Source: Candidatus Levybacteria bacterium RIFCSPLOWO2_12_FULL_37_14 (GTDB taxonomy: Bacteria > Patescibacteriota > Microgenomatia > Levybacterales > UBA12049). Taken from it: a stretch of DNA of 5,877 nt. A program made the position numbers and the translations under genes. The DNA is taken from contig MFPH01000057.1 in NCBI GenBank assembly GCA_001782645.1, positions 1 through 5,877 on the forward strand, in the 5' to 3' direction. The stretch's first letter is position 1. The number at the start of each line of letters is the position of its first letter. This document shows positions 1 through 5,877 of this stretch, piece by piece. Below the pieces are notes generated by a model. That model was not told the DNA's origin. It made no database searches and saw only the letters and a list, made by a program, of their open reading frames with translations.

Positions 1-992
1 TGTACTTGCTCTGTGTTTTACCAAGCAAGCGAAAAATTCGCTTATCATACAAAATAAGAGATGTATTGTCAGTCTTGCTTGTAGCGTTTGGGCAAAGAAA
101 GCAACATGATCTTTTCATTGGACTGGAGGCTGTAAATGTACTGGCCGGTATGGTACTTAGAAAACTAGGTATTGTTAAAAAAATAATTTATTATGTATCT
201 GATTATTCCCCGACGCGATTTCAAAATAAATGGTTTAATTCTTTTTATGTATTGCTGGATCGTTTTGCTTTGCTTCATGCTGATTATACATGGGATGTTT
301 CTCCCGCAATGATAAGAGGAAGAATAGAGGCAGGTTTGGCGCCTTCGGAAGCATACCGGGCAATACATGTTCCCAATGGTCTTTTTCCGTTTCAAATACA
401 ATCTTTACCGATTGGAGAACGCAACAGATATGATCTTGTTTATATGGGAATATTAGAGCCGGATATGGGACCTGATTTAGCCATTAGATCTCTTCGGGAA
501 GTTCGAAAGAAATATCCAAAAGCAAGATTGCACATGATTGGGGGGCCAAAGAAAGATTTAGAGGATATGAAGTGTTTGACAGCAAGGTTAAAATTAGAGA
601 ATGCGGTTATATTTTATGGTTTCGTCCCTGATGATGCAAGAATGGCGGAAATAATTAGAAATTGTTACATTGGCCTTGCTCCCTATAGAGCTTTTCCTCA
701 TTCGAAGAGGTGGTATGGTGATGCAGGAAAAATTAGACAGTATATAGCATCCGGTCTTCCCGTTGTCGCGACGAATGTTCCTCCATTAGGTAAATATATA
801 GTTGAGAAAGGAGCAGGGATAATGACAGAAGATACTGTAGAAAGTTTTTCTGATGGAATAGTGAAGTTATTATCTGATGATAGACTATACAAAGAACTTT
901 CAGTTGCCGCAGAAAAAATAAGCAGAGACAATACTTGGGAAAATGCCTATTCAAAAGCATTCAGAGATATGGAGAGAATGGATAGGGCATAG
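1..992 (+). CDS. Glycosyltransferase, GT4-like (GT-B fold), 5' end missing
   Basis: Probable retaining glycosyltransferase that transfers a sugar from a nucleotide donor during surface-glycan assembly in the cytoplasm. The frame is open to the left edge (first full codon at 3-5), and the TTG at 6 is almost certainly an internal Leu, so the true start lies upstream. About 328 residues are visible, against a typical 370-420. Counting from the codon at 6, the C-terminal donor domain begins near residue 142 with YDLVYMGILEPDMGPDLAI. It continues through MIGGPKK (177-183) and VIFYGFVPDD (201-210) to GKIRQYIASGLPVVATN (241-257), a Glycos_transf_1-type signature. The usual EX7E pair is not evident: Tyr and Gln occupy the expected places (237 and 245). 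The visible N-terminal half is acceptor-domain-like and begins partway through it. The gene ends in TAG, 13-22 bases before the next gene, which suggests co-transcription. The family is fairly sure; donor and acceptor cannot be read from the sequence. Confidence 0.85.
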   Translation, partial: YLLCVLPSKRKIRLSYKIRDVLSVLLVAFGQRKQHDLFIGLEAVNVLAGMVLRKLGIVKKIIYYVSDYSPTRFQNKWFNSFYVLLDRFALLHADYTWDVSPAMIRGRIEAGLAPSEAYRAIHVPNGLFPFQIQSLPIGERNRYDLVYMGILEPDMGPDLAIRSLREVRKKYPKARLHMIGGPKKDLEDMKCLTARLKLENAVIFYGFVPDDARMAEIIRNCYIGLAPYRAFPHSKRWYGDAGKIRQYIASGLPVVATNVPPLGKYIVEKGAGIMTEDTVESFSDGIVKLLSDDRLYKELSVAAEKISRDNTWENAYSKAFRDMERMDRA

Positions 993-1014
993 TGTATAAT
1001 TATATGTGCTAAAT

Positions 1015-1980
1015 ATGAAATTTTTGGAATATTATAAAAATAAAAAAATTGTTGTTCCCGGCGGAAACGGATTCGTTGGTAATCACATAGTTGAGATATT
1101 GAAAAAAATTCCCTGTAAAATATTTATCCCTCGCACAAAAGACGGAATTGATTTTCGGAAATATACAGATTGCCTATCCTATTTAAATAGCAAAAAACCA
1201 CAGATAGTTATTAATTGCGCAGCAATTCAGGGGGGAATTGCCTATCACAATGGTAAGCAGGCTGATCTTTTTATGGACAATATGCTTATGGGAACTTTCC
1301 TTATGAAAGCTTCGCAACAAGTAGCTGTAGATAAATTCATTAATGTAGTTGCAGGATGTTCTTATCCTGGTTATTTGGAAATTTCGGAAATGAATGAAGA
1401 TGATTATTGGAGCGGAAAACTACATGACAGTATTTTTAGCTATGGATTTGCGCGAAAAGCGTCAATTGTATATGGCCTTGCATTGAAAAAGCAGTATGGT
1501 TTTAGCTCAATTCATCTTATTATGGCAAACATGTTTGGGCCAGGCGAGCATTTTAATCCGCAGCAGAGTAAAGCGTTAGCCGGGTTAATAAAGAAAATTT
1601 ACGAAGCGGAAGAAAATAATCTTCCGGAAGTTGAAGTATGGGGAACAGGTAAGCCGGTAAGAGATTGGCTATATGTTAAGGATGGGGCGGAGGGAATTTT
1701 AGTGGCAGGAGCAAAGTATAATGATATTGAGCCGATGAATATAGCAACAGGAATAGGTGTTTCTGTAAAAGAACTGGCGGAAACAATACGAAAAATAATC
1801 GGATATAAAGGAAATTTAAAATATAATATTTCCAAGCCTGATGGTGCGCTTCACAAGACTTTTGGAATTCATAAGATGAAAAAAGAGTTAAAATGGTTAC
1901 CCAAGACTTCGATAGAAAGCGGCATTAGAGAAACTGTTGCATGGTTTTCTAAAAACTATAAGAAAGCAGTTGCATATTAA
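1015..1980 (+). CDS. Extended SDR, GDP-L-fucose synthase-like with altered active site
   Basis: Cytoplasmic NAD(P)-dependent nucleotide-sugar epimerase/reductase of the extended SDR family. With ATG 1015 as start (321 residues), the cofactor motif GGNGFVG is at 16-22, NCAAIQGGI at 67-75, the active-site segment AGCSYPG at 113-119, YGFARK at 143-148, and VWGTGKPVRDW at 208-218. Order, spacing and the VWGxGxPxR segment match GDP-L-fucose synthase (WcaG/Fcl). By my recollection of the E. coli enzyme, Cys109, Tyr136 and Arg209 are kept (here C115, Y143, R216). Ser107, Lys140 and His179 are replaced by Ala113, Arg147 and Lys186. It is therefore probably a relative acting on another sugar or by a modified mechanism, and I give no gene symbol. 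GTG 1006 is an in-frame alternative start, and neither start has a clear ribosome binding site. It sits between a glycosyltransferase and another SDR. Confidence 0.85.
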   Translation: MKFLEYYKNKKIVVPGGNGFVGNHIVEILKKIPCKIFIPRTKDGIDFRKYTDCLSYLNSKKPQIVINCAAIQGGIAYHNGKQADLFMDNMLMGTFLMKASQQVAVDKFINVVAGCSYPGYLEISEMNEDDYWSGKLHDSIFSYGFARKASIVYGLALKKQYGFSSIHLIMANMFGPGEHFNPQQSKALAGLIKKIYEAEENNLPEVEVWGTGKPVRDWLYVKDGAEGILVAGAKYNDIEPMNIATGIGVSVKELAETIRKIIGYKGNLKYNISKPDGALHKTFGIHKMKKELKWLPKTSIESGIRETVAWFSKNYKKAVAY

Positions 1981-1981
1981 T

Positions 1982-2752
1982 TTGAAAACGCTTGCTGTTA
2001 TTGGTGGGCAGGGAATGTTAGGGTCAGATTTGGTTAGATATTTAAGCCAATCTTTTCTAGTTACTTCAATTTCTAAAGAAAATTATTCTCAATTTATAAA
2101 TCATTCATTTGATGTGGTAGTAAATGCTAATGGTAATAGTAAGCGTTTTTGGGCGGTCAAAAATCCTTTAAAGGATTTTGTTTTATCTACGGTTTCTGTT
2201 TACAAAAGCCTTTTTGATTTTAAATTTAAGACCTATATATACGTATCCTCAAGCGATGTCTATGTCGATCATTCAAGTATTGCTTCAACCTCTGAGAATC
2301 AAACTCAAGGCCAGAATAAATTATCGCCCTATGGGTTTCATAAATATTTAAGTGAAGAAATAATTAAGAATCATTGCAAACGCTATTTAATCTTGAGAGC
2401 CTCGATGGTATTAGGGAAAAATCTTAAGAAAGGGCCCTTATTTGACATAGTTAATAATAATCCTTTATTTATATCTAAAACTTCTCGTTTGCAGATGATA
2501 GATACAAAAGAAATAGCAAATGTAATATTTTTTTTAATAAATAAGCAGATAAAAAATGAAACATTTAATGTAGGGGGAAAAGGCGTTGTTGATTTTGAAA
2601 AAATTCAAACTTATTTTTCTACCCCTGTTAGTTTTCAAAATGAAAATGAAACGCAAATTTATGAAATGAATGTGGCAAAACTCAATAAATTATTTCCACT
2701 AAAATCTTCAGAGGTGTATTTGCAGGAGTTTATAAATACCCTAAAACAGTAA
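1982..2752 (+). CDS. NAD-dependent epimerase/dehydratase family protein (short SDR-type sugar reductase)
   Basis: Probable nucleotide-sugar reductase or epimerase of the extended SDR/RmlD group, soluble, about 256 residues and so at the short end of the family. From TTG 1982 the Rossmann motif GGQGMLG is at 8-14, NANGNSK at 48-54 replaces the more usual N-A-A-A segment, SSSDVY is at 89-94, and YGFHK (Y117, K121) supplies an intact YxxxK pair. ASMVLG (140-145) and LQMIDTKEIANVI suit the substrate-side half of such enzymes. I chose TTG 1982 because it places the glycine motif at the normal distance from the N-terminus and follows the preceding stop by one base. In-frame TTG codons at 1937 and 1970 overlap the upstream gene and are alternatives. 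No clear ribosome binding site is visible, so translation may depend on coupling to the upstream gene. GC is about 29-30% by hand count, the lowest of the genes I counted. The exact reaction is unknown. Confidence 0.82.
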   Translation: MKTLAVIGGQGMLGSDLVRYLSQSFLVTSISKENYSQFINHSFDVVVNANGNSKRFWAVKNPLKDFVLSTVSVYKSLFDFKFKTYIYVSSSDVYVDHSSIASTSENQTQGQNKLSPYGFHKYLSEEIIKNHCKRYLILRASMVLGKNLKKGPLFDIVNNNPLFISKTSRLQMIDTKEIANVIFFLINKQIKNETFNVGGKGVVDFEKIQTYFSTPVSFQNENETQIYEMNVAKLNKLFPLKSSEVYLQEFINTLKQ

Positions 2753-2759
2753 TTTTAAT

Positions 2760-3722
2760 ATGAAAAATAAATCTAAAAATAAAAATATCCTTATTCTGGG
2801 GGGTAGCGGATTTATCGGATCTAATTTTTTAAATTATGCTTTAGGGCAAGGAAACAATAGCGATAACAATGATTTCAGCTCAAGTAAATTACAACATAGA
2901 ATAATTGCTCCCGACCATAAAGAGTTGGACATTCTTAACGTAGGTCAGCTAAGCGATATATTTAAAGATTTATCTCCGGAAATTGTAATCAATTTTGCAG
3001 CGCATAGGGATGCAAATTCTGCCGAGCTTCAAAGGGGCGACATGCAGGGATCTGCTTGGTTAACTAATGTTAAGGGAGTTGAGAATCTTTCCAAAATTTG
3101 TAAAGAATATGATAGCTTTCTTATCCACATATCAACAGATATGGTTTTCTCCGGGCTTAAGAACAACCCCGGACCATATAGTGAAAAAACAAAACCGGAA
3201 GAAAAAGCTGAAAAGCTTTCCTGGTATGGATGGACAAAGGCTGAAGGGGAAAGAGTTCTTAAATATAATGCAAGTGCAATAATCAGGGTCGGAAACGTAA
3301 CTCAAGCTTTGTATGATCTAAAACTTGATTATGTTGGAAAGATATTGTATTTGTTTGATGCAAATAAATTATATCCGTTATTCAACGATCAGTATCTTTC
3401 ATTAACATATATACCTTCAATATTCAAAGTTATAGAAACTCTTATCAGAAAAAAAATTAAGGGAGTATTTCATGTTGCTAGCAGAAATATTTTTACTCCC
3501 TATGAGTTAGGTGAATATTTAATTAAGAAAATGAAAAGTAAAACGGGTGCAATAAAGGGAGTAAGCATGGGTGGCTATCTTAGAATTGCCCCCCATAGAT
3601 ATCCCCAATACGGAGGACTATTGGCAGAAGAAACATCAAAGCTATTAGGAGTGAAATTGCTTGACTGGCAACAAATTATTGATGTTTTTGTTGAAAAAAT
3701 GGGAGCCATCCCTAACGCTTAA
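2760..3722 (+). CDS. RmlD-like SDR, dTDP-4-dehydrorhamnose reductase-like sugar-nucleotide reductase
   Basis: Probable NAD(P)H-dependent reductase of a 4-keto (or similar) nucleotide sugar, 320 residues, within the usual range for RmlD-like proteins. GGSGFIG at 14-20 is the cofactor-binding loop, and DILNVGQLSDIFKDLSPEIVINFAAH (57-82) follows the RmlD pattern, in which Asp-Ile marks the second strand region. ISTDMVFSG (124-132) supplies the active-site Ser/Thr, PYSE (139-142) is the conserved turn, and WYGWTKAEGE (155-164) holds Tyr156 and Lys160. The triad is intact. An Asn/Ser/Asp-rich stretch at 31-44 is an insertion between the first helix and second strand. ATG 2760 lies 7 bases after the previous stop, with an A/T-rich leader and no Shine-Dalgarno motif. 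It ends the + strand run. Called RmlD-like by motif only: rmlA, rmlB and rmlC are not in view, so rhamnose synthesis is not established. Confidence 0.85.
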   Translation: MKNKSKNKNILILGGSGFIGSNFLNYALGQGNNSDNNDFSSSKLQHRIIAPDHKELDILNVGQLSDIFKDLSPEIVINFAAHRDANSAELQRGDMQGSAWLTNVKGVENLSKICKEYDSFLIHISTDMVFSGLKNNPGPYSEKTKPEEKAEKLSWYGWTKAEGERVLKYNASAIIRVGNVTQALYDLKLDYVGKILYLFDANKLYPLFNDQYLSLTYIPSIFKVIETLIRKKIKGVFHVASRNIFTPYELGEYLIKKMKSKTGAIKGVSMGGYLRIAPHRYPQYGGLLAEETSKLLGVKLLDWQQIIDVFVEKMGAIPNA

Positions 3723-3945
3723 GGATAGAGTAAAATATTCCAAGTAGACCCGCGATAGACTCAGCTATTTTCGTCACAATAAATAAAAAACTATCTTTTG
3801 GCCGAGACAAAAATATTCTCCATTTTTAATATGTGATTCTCGAATCGGAAAATATCCTTACATTTATCAAGATATTTGCAAGAGTTTTTAACTACAATTA
3901 AATAGAATTTTAATAGATGACAAATCAGGCATTTAACCTTAGAGT
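3723..3945. other. Convergent intergenic spacer between the two gene runs
   Basis: This 223-base A/T-rich gap separates the ends of two gene runs that point at each other. I see no convincing gene on either strand. Inverted repeats are weak: GATAG/CTATT (3754-3758 and 3765-3769, 6-base loop, followed by TTTT overlapping the right arm) could be a poor terminator for the + strand run. A short palindrome, GATTCTCGAATC, lies near 3836-3847 and has no T tract. No strong bidirectional terminator is present. Confidence 0.6.
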
Positions 3946-4779
3946 TTATTTTTGTACAAGAATTGCTGTCCCAAGTCCGCCGTTGTTTTTCCAAAGCGGG
4001 TCAAGTATTGCCAGAACAAAAAGAAAAGGAAAAGTAATGCCTGCAAGCACAAAACTTCTCGAAAGCATAATATGATTTAATTCCCAAGATAATTTTCCAA
4101 AAAAACCAAAGGTTTCCATGGATTCGATTATTTTAAAGCCAAATTTATTAAGGGATATTTCTAATTCTTTTTTTGATATCCCTTCGCGCATATGATCTTC
4201 GTGATGCCATTCCTTAAGGGATCCAAAAATACGTTTTTGATTGGATTGTGGGACATGAATATATAGATATCCGTTTTTATCTAAAACCTTAAAGAAATTT
4301 TCAAGCGCTATTTTGTAATTATCTACGTGTTCAAGTACGTCAATATTAACAACTAGATCATAATGGTTTTTTTTATTGTTTATTTTGGTTATGTTCAGGT
4401 ATTCGAATCCAATATTTTTTAGTCCTAATTCTTTAGCCATTATTTGGCAGGATTTTAACTTATATTTATCTATATCTCCTCCGGTAATCATTGCTTTAGG
4501 AAATGTTTTTCCGAGTAAAAATGTATAGGCGCCAATACCGCTTCCCGCATCAAGAATCTTTTTTAGTTTTTTATTTAAAAGATTGGAAGCTAAGATTTTT
4601 TTAAAATACATGCTGCGGATCTGAAATCCGATTTCCGGTATTCCAAATAGCATTATGTAAATTTTTTTAAAAAAAGAGATTTTTAAATTATCCTTTACTT
4701 TTTTTTGATAGCGGTTACTAATTTCCCCAAATGATTCAATGAGAACGTCAAGATGATTAGCATATTCTCTACCAAACAT
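3946..4779 (-). CDS. Class I SAM-dependent methyltransferase with C-terminal hydrophobic segment
   Basis: Predicted S-adenosylmethionine-dependent methyltransferase of the Methyltransf_11/UbiG-like type, 277 residues. Motif I is ILDAGSGIGAYT at 75-86, the acidic residue that would bind the SAM ribose is in GGDIDKYKL (100-108, D102 or D104), and YDLVVNIDVLEHVD at 140-153 is the typical motif II/post-II region. LYIHVPQSN (172-180) is the following strand, and a His/Asp-rich HHEDHMREGIS (192-202) precedes a helical cap. Residues about 242-259 are strongly hydrophobic and may anchor or dock the protein on the inner membrane. ATG 4779 follows the upstream stop by one base and has a clear AAGGAG site, so it is co-transcribed and probably translationally coupled to the glycosyltransferase. 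In this setting the likely target is a sugar or a glycan terminus, but the acceptor atom cannot be read from the sequence. Confidence 0.88.
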   Translation of the reverse strand: MFGREYANHLDVLIESFGEISNRYQKKVKDNLKISFFKKIYIMLFGIPEIGFQIRSMYFKKILASNLLNKKLKKILDAGSGIGAYTFLLGKTFPKAMITGGDIDKYKLKSCQIMAKELGLKNIGFEYLNITKINNKKNHYDLVVNIDVLEHVDNYKIALENFFKVLDKNGYLYIHVPQSNQKRIFGSLKEWHHEDHMREGISKKELEISLNKFGFKIIESMETFGFFGKLSWELNHIMLSRSFVLAGITFPFLFVLAILDPLWKNNGGLGTAILVQK

Positions 4780-4780
4780 A

Positions 4781-5877
4781 CTAACTATATCTCCTTGCTT
4801 TTTTAAAAATATTCAGACTTTCTTTTGCAGATTGATCCCAATTAAAACCATTTGCCCACAGCGTTGCGTTTTTGTTTAATCTTTCACGGAAACTATTATC
4901 TTTTAGAATTTCACATATTTTATTAACAAAATCTTCTTCGTTCTGTGCTAGGAGTCCTGTTTTTCCATGCTGAATTGACTCTGCTAAACCCGGAACGTCA
5001 AATGATACAGCTGGCGTGCCATATAGATTTGCCTCAATAACCGCCATGCTCCATCCTTCTCCGATTGACGGATTAACAAAAAGCCATGATCTGGAAAGCA
5101 ATATCCTTTTTTCCTCATTACTTACCGGTCCCATTAATTTAATTCTTCTTCGTAGCGGGTTTTTCATAATTAAGTCAGCCAGGTGCGATGCTTCAGTGCC
5201 CCATCCCGCAATAATCATACGAGTTTTTGGTACTTTTTCAACTATTTTTTGAAACATGTTGACGAGTAAATTAACTCTTTTATATCTTCTAATTCTTCCT
5301 AAATAGACAATTGTTGGATTCAAAAACTTTTTAGCTGATCTTTTTAACGGTTGAGATGGCGAATTCATTCCGCAATAAACAACATTTATATTGTCTTTTT
5401 TAAAACCAATATCTATAAGTTGTTTTTTCGTAGTTTCTGATATGGCTATAATTGGCAAATGCCCATAAAGTAATGGAAAGAGAAATTTTTCTATTGCAAA
5501 TCCAATATGGCTCAGAGGAGGAGAAAATTCATAGAGAAATTGTTTTCCATGGATATGATAAACGTAGCATATTTTTGGAACTCTGCAAAAAAGAGGAGTA
5601 AAAAATGGGATGCCGTTTTCTACATCGATTACGATATCTACCTTACCTCTAAAAAGTGTAAAATAATAATATATTGCCCAAAGGTAAACATTAAATCTCC
5701 CTCCTTTTCTGTATATTTTTATTCCATTAATTATCTCAAAAGATGGTAGATTTTGATATGGGTCCTGACCGCAGAATAATATGACTTCATGTCCCATTTT
5801 TACCCAACGTGAGGCTTGCTCAAAAACATAAATCTCGCCTCCGCCAGCCCAACTATGCCTGAGATCCCTCCAGTTAA
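4781..5877 (-). CDS. Glycosyltransferase family 4, 5' end just outside the window
   Basis: GT-B fold retaining glycosyltransferase that would add a sugar from a nucleotide donor to a lipid-linked or growing glycan at the cytoplasmic membrane face. An internal ATG at 5797 is not the start: the frame stays open to the right edge and encodes NWRDLRHSWAGGGEIYVFEQ followed by ASRWVKMGHEVILF. This is the typical GT4 N-terminus with its glycine-rich donor loop, so probably only about ten residues are missing. Counting from Met at 5797, HIHGK is at 81-85, YLGRIRRYKRV at 165-175 is the phosphate-contacting Arg/Lys region, and MIIAGWGTE at 194-202 is a core strand and loop. EGWSMAVIE at 247-255 is an intact EX7E motif, followed by GTPAVSFDVPGLAE (260-273) and HGKTGLL (277-283). 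About 364 residues are visible. It ends in TAG one base before the methyltransferase start. Donor and acceptor are unknown. Confidence 0.9.
   Translation of the reverse strand, partial: NWRDLRHSWAGGGEIYVFEQASRWVKMGHEVILFCGQDPYQNLPSFEIINGIKIYRKGGRFNVYLWAIYYYFTLFRGKVDIVIDVENGIPFFTPLFCRVPKICYVYHIHGKQFLYEFSPPLSHIGFAIEKFLFPLLYGHLPIIAISETTKKQLIDIGFKKDNINVVYCGMNSPSQPLKRSAKKFLNPTIVYLGRIRRYKRVNLLVNMFQKIVEKVPKTRMIIAGWGTEASHLADLIMKNPLRRRIKLMGPVSNEEKRILLSRSWLFVNPSIGEGWSMAVIEANLYGTPAVSFDVPGLAESIQHGKTGLLAQNEEDFVNKICEILKDNSFRERLNKNATLWANGFNWDQSAKESLNIFKKARRYS
4791..4796 (-). promoter_or_regulatory. Ribosome binding site of the methyltransferase gene
   Basis: On the - strand this reads AAGGAG, 11 bases before ATG 4779 and inside the last codons of the upstream glycosyltransferase gene. 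It is the best Shine-Dalgarno match I found before any start in the window. It supports the chosen start and coupling across the TAG-A-ATG junction. Confidence 0.75.

Noticed and set aside
995..1000. Perfect TATAAT between the first and second genes
   Set aside because: There is no -35 element at the right distance, the gap is only 13-22 bases in A/T-rich DNA, and the genes look co-transcribed. A chance match is more likely than a promoter.
1015..1980. Naming the first SDR fcl/wcaG (GDP-L-fucose synthase)
   Set aside because: The overall match is good, but three expected catalytic residues differ and no GDP-mannose dehydratase gene is visible.
3067..3282. 71-codon + strand frame inside the RmlD-like gene
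   Set aside because: It lies wholly inside a well-supported gene in another frame and shows no domain-like features.
3754..3771. GATAG/CTATT hairpin followed by TTTT as terminator of the + strand run
   Set aside because: The stem is five pairs including a G-T pair, with little GC and a T tract of only four bases that overlaps the right arm. It is too weak to list as a terminator by itself.
3791..3994. Small - strand frame of 67 codons running through the convergent spacer
   Set aside because: It begins with TTG inside the methyltransferase gene in another frame, has no ribosome binding site, and its composition looks like translated A/T-rich spacer with no recognisable motif.
5795..5797. 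ATG as the start of the right-hand glycosyltransferase
   Set aside because: The frame continues upstream to the window edge and encodes the conserved GGGE-containing N-terminus, so this Met is internal.

Overview
This is an AT-rich bacterial-type window. Hand counts give about 38% GC in the first gene, about 36% in sampled parts of the second and fourth genes, and about 29-30% in the third. It holds six protein genes and reads as part of a surface-polysaccharide (O-antigen, capsule or exopolysaccharide) gene cluster. All reading frames run full length under the standard code, and all six genes end in TAA or TAG. I see no RNA genes, insertion sequences, CRISPR arrays or phage genes. The lineage cannot be fixed from this stretch; composition and gene types would suit many low-GC bacteria or uncultured groups.

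Layout. On the + strand, bases 1-3722 carry a tight four-gene run: a GT4-like glycosyltransferase cut off by the left window edge, a GDP-fucose-synthase-like extended SDR, a second short SDR of the NAD-dependent epimerase/dehydratase type, and a third SDR resembling RmlD (dTDP-4-dehydrorhamnose reductase). Gaps are only a few bases to about 20 bases, so one transcript is likely. Bases 3723-3945 are a short convergent spacer with no gene. On the - strand, bases 5877-3946 carry a second run read leftwards: a GT4 glycosyltransferase cut off by the right edge, followed one base later by a class I SAM-dependent methyltransferase.

How they fit together. The three SDRs probably make or finish one or more unusual nucleotide sugars (epimerisation or keto reduction). 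The two glycosyltransferases would add sugars to a lipid-linked or growing glycan at the inner face of the membrane. The methyltransferase could decorate or cap a sugar. The nucleotidyltransferase and 4,6-dehydratase that normally start such pathways are not in the window.

The most notable point is that the GDP-fucose-synthase-like protein keeps the fold signatures and the active-site Cys and Tyr. It differs from the classical enzyme at the Ser and Lys of the SDR triad and at the catalytic His, so it should not be named GDP-fucose synthase. I found nothing that clearly amounts to a new type of system; the window looks like an ordinary polysaccharide locus with some atypical enzymes.
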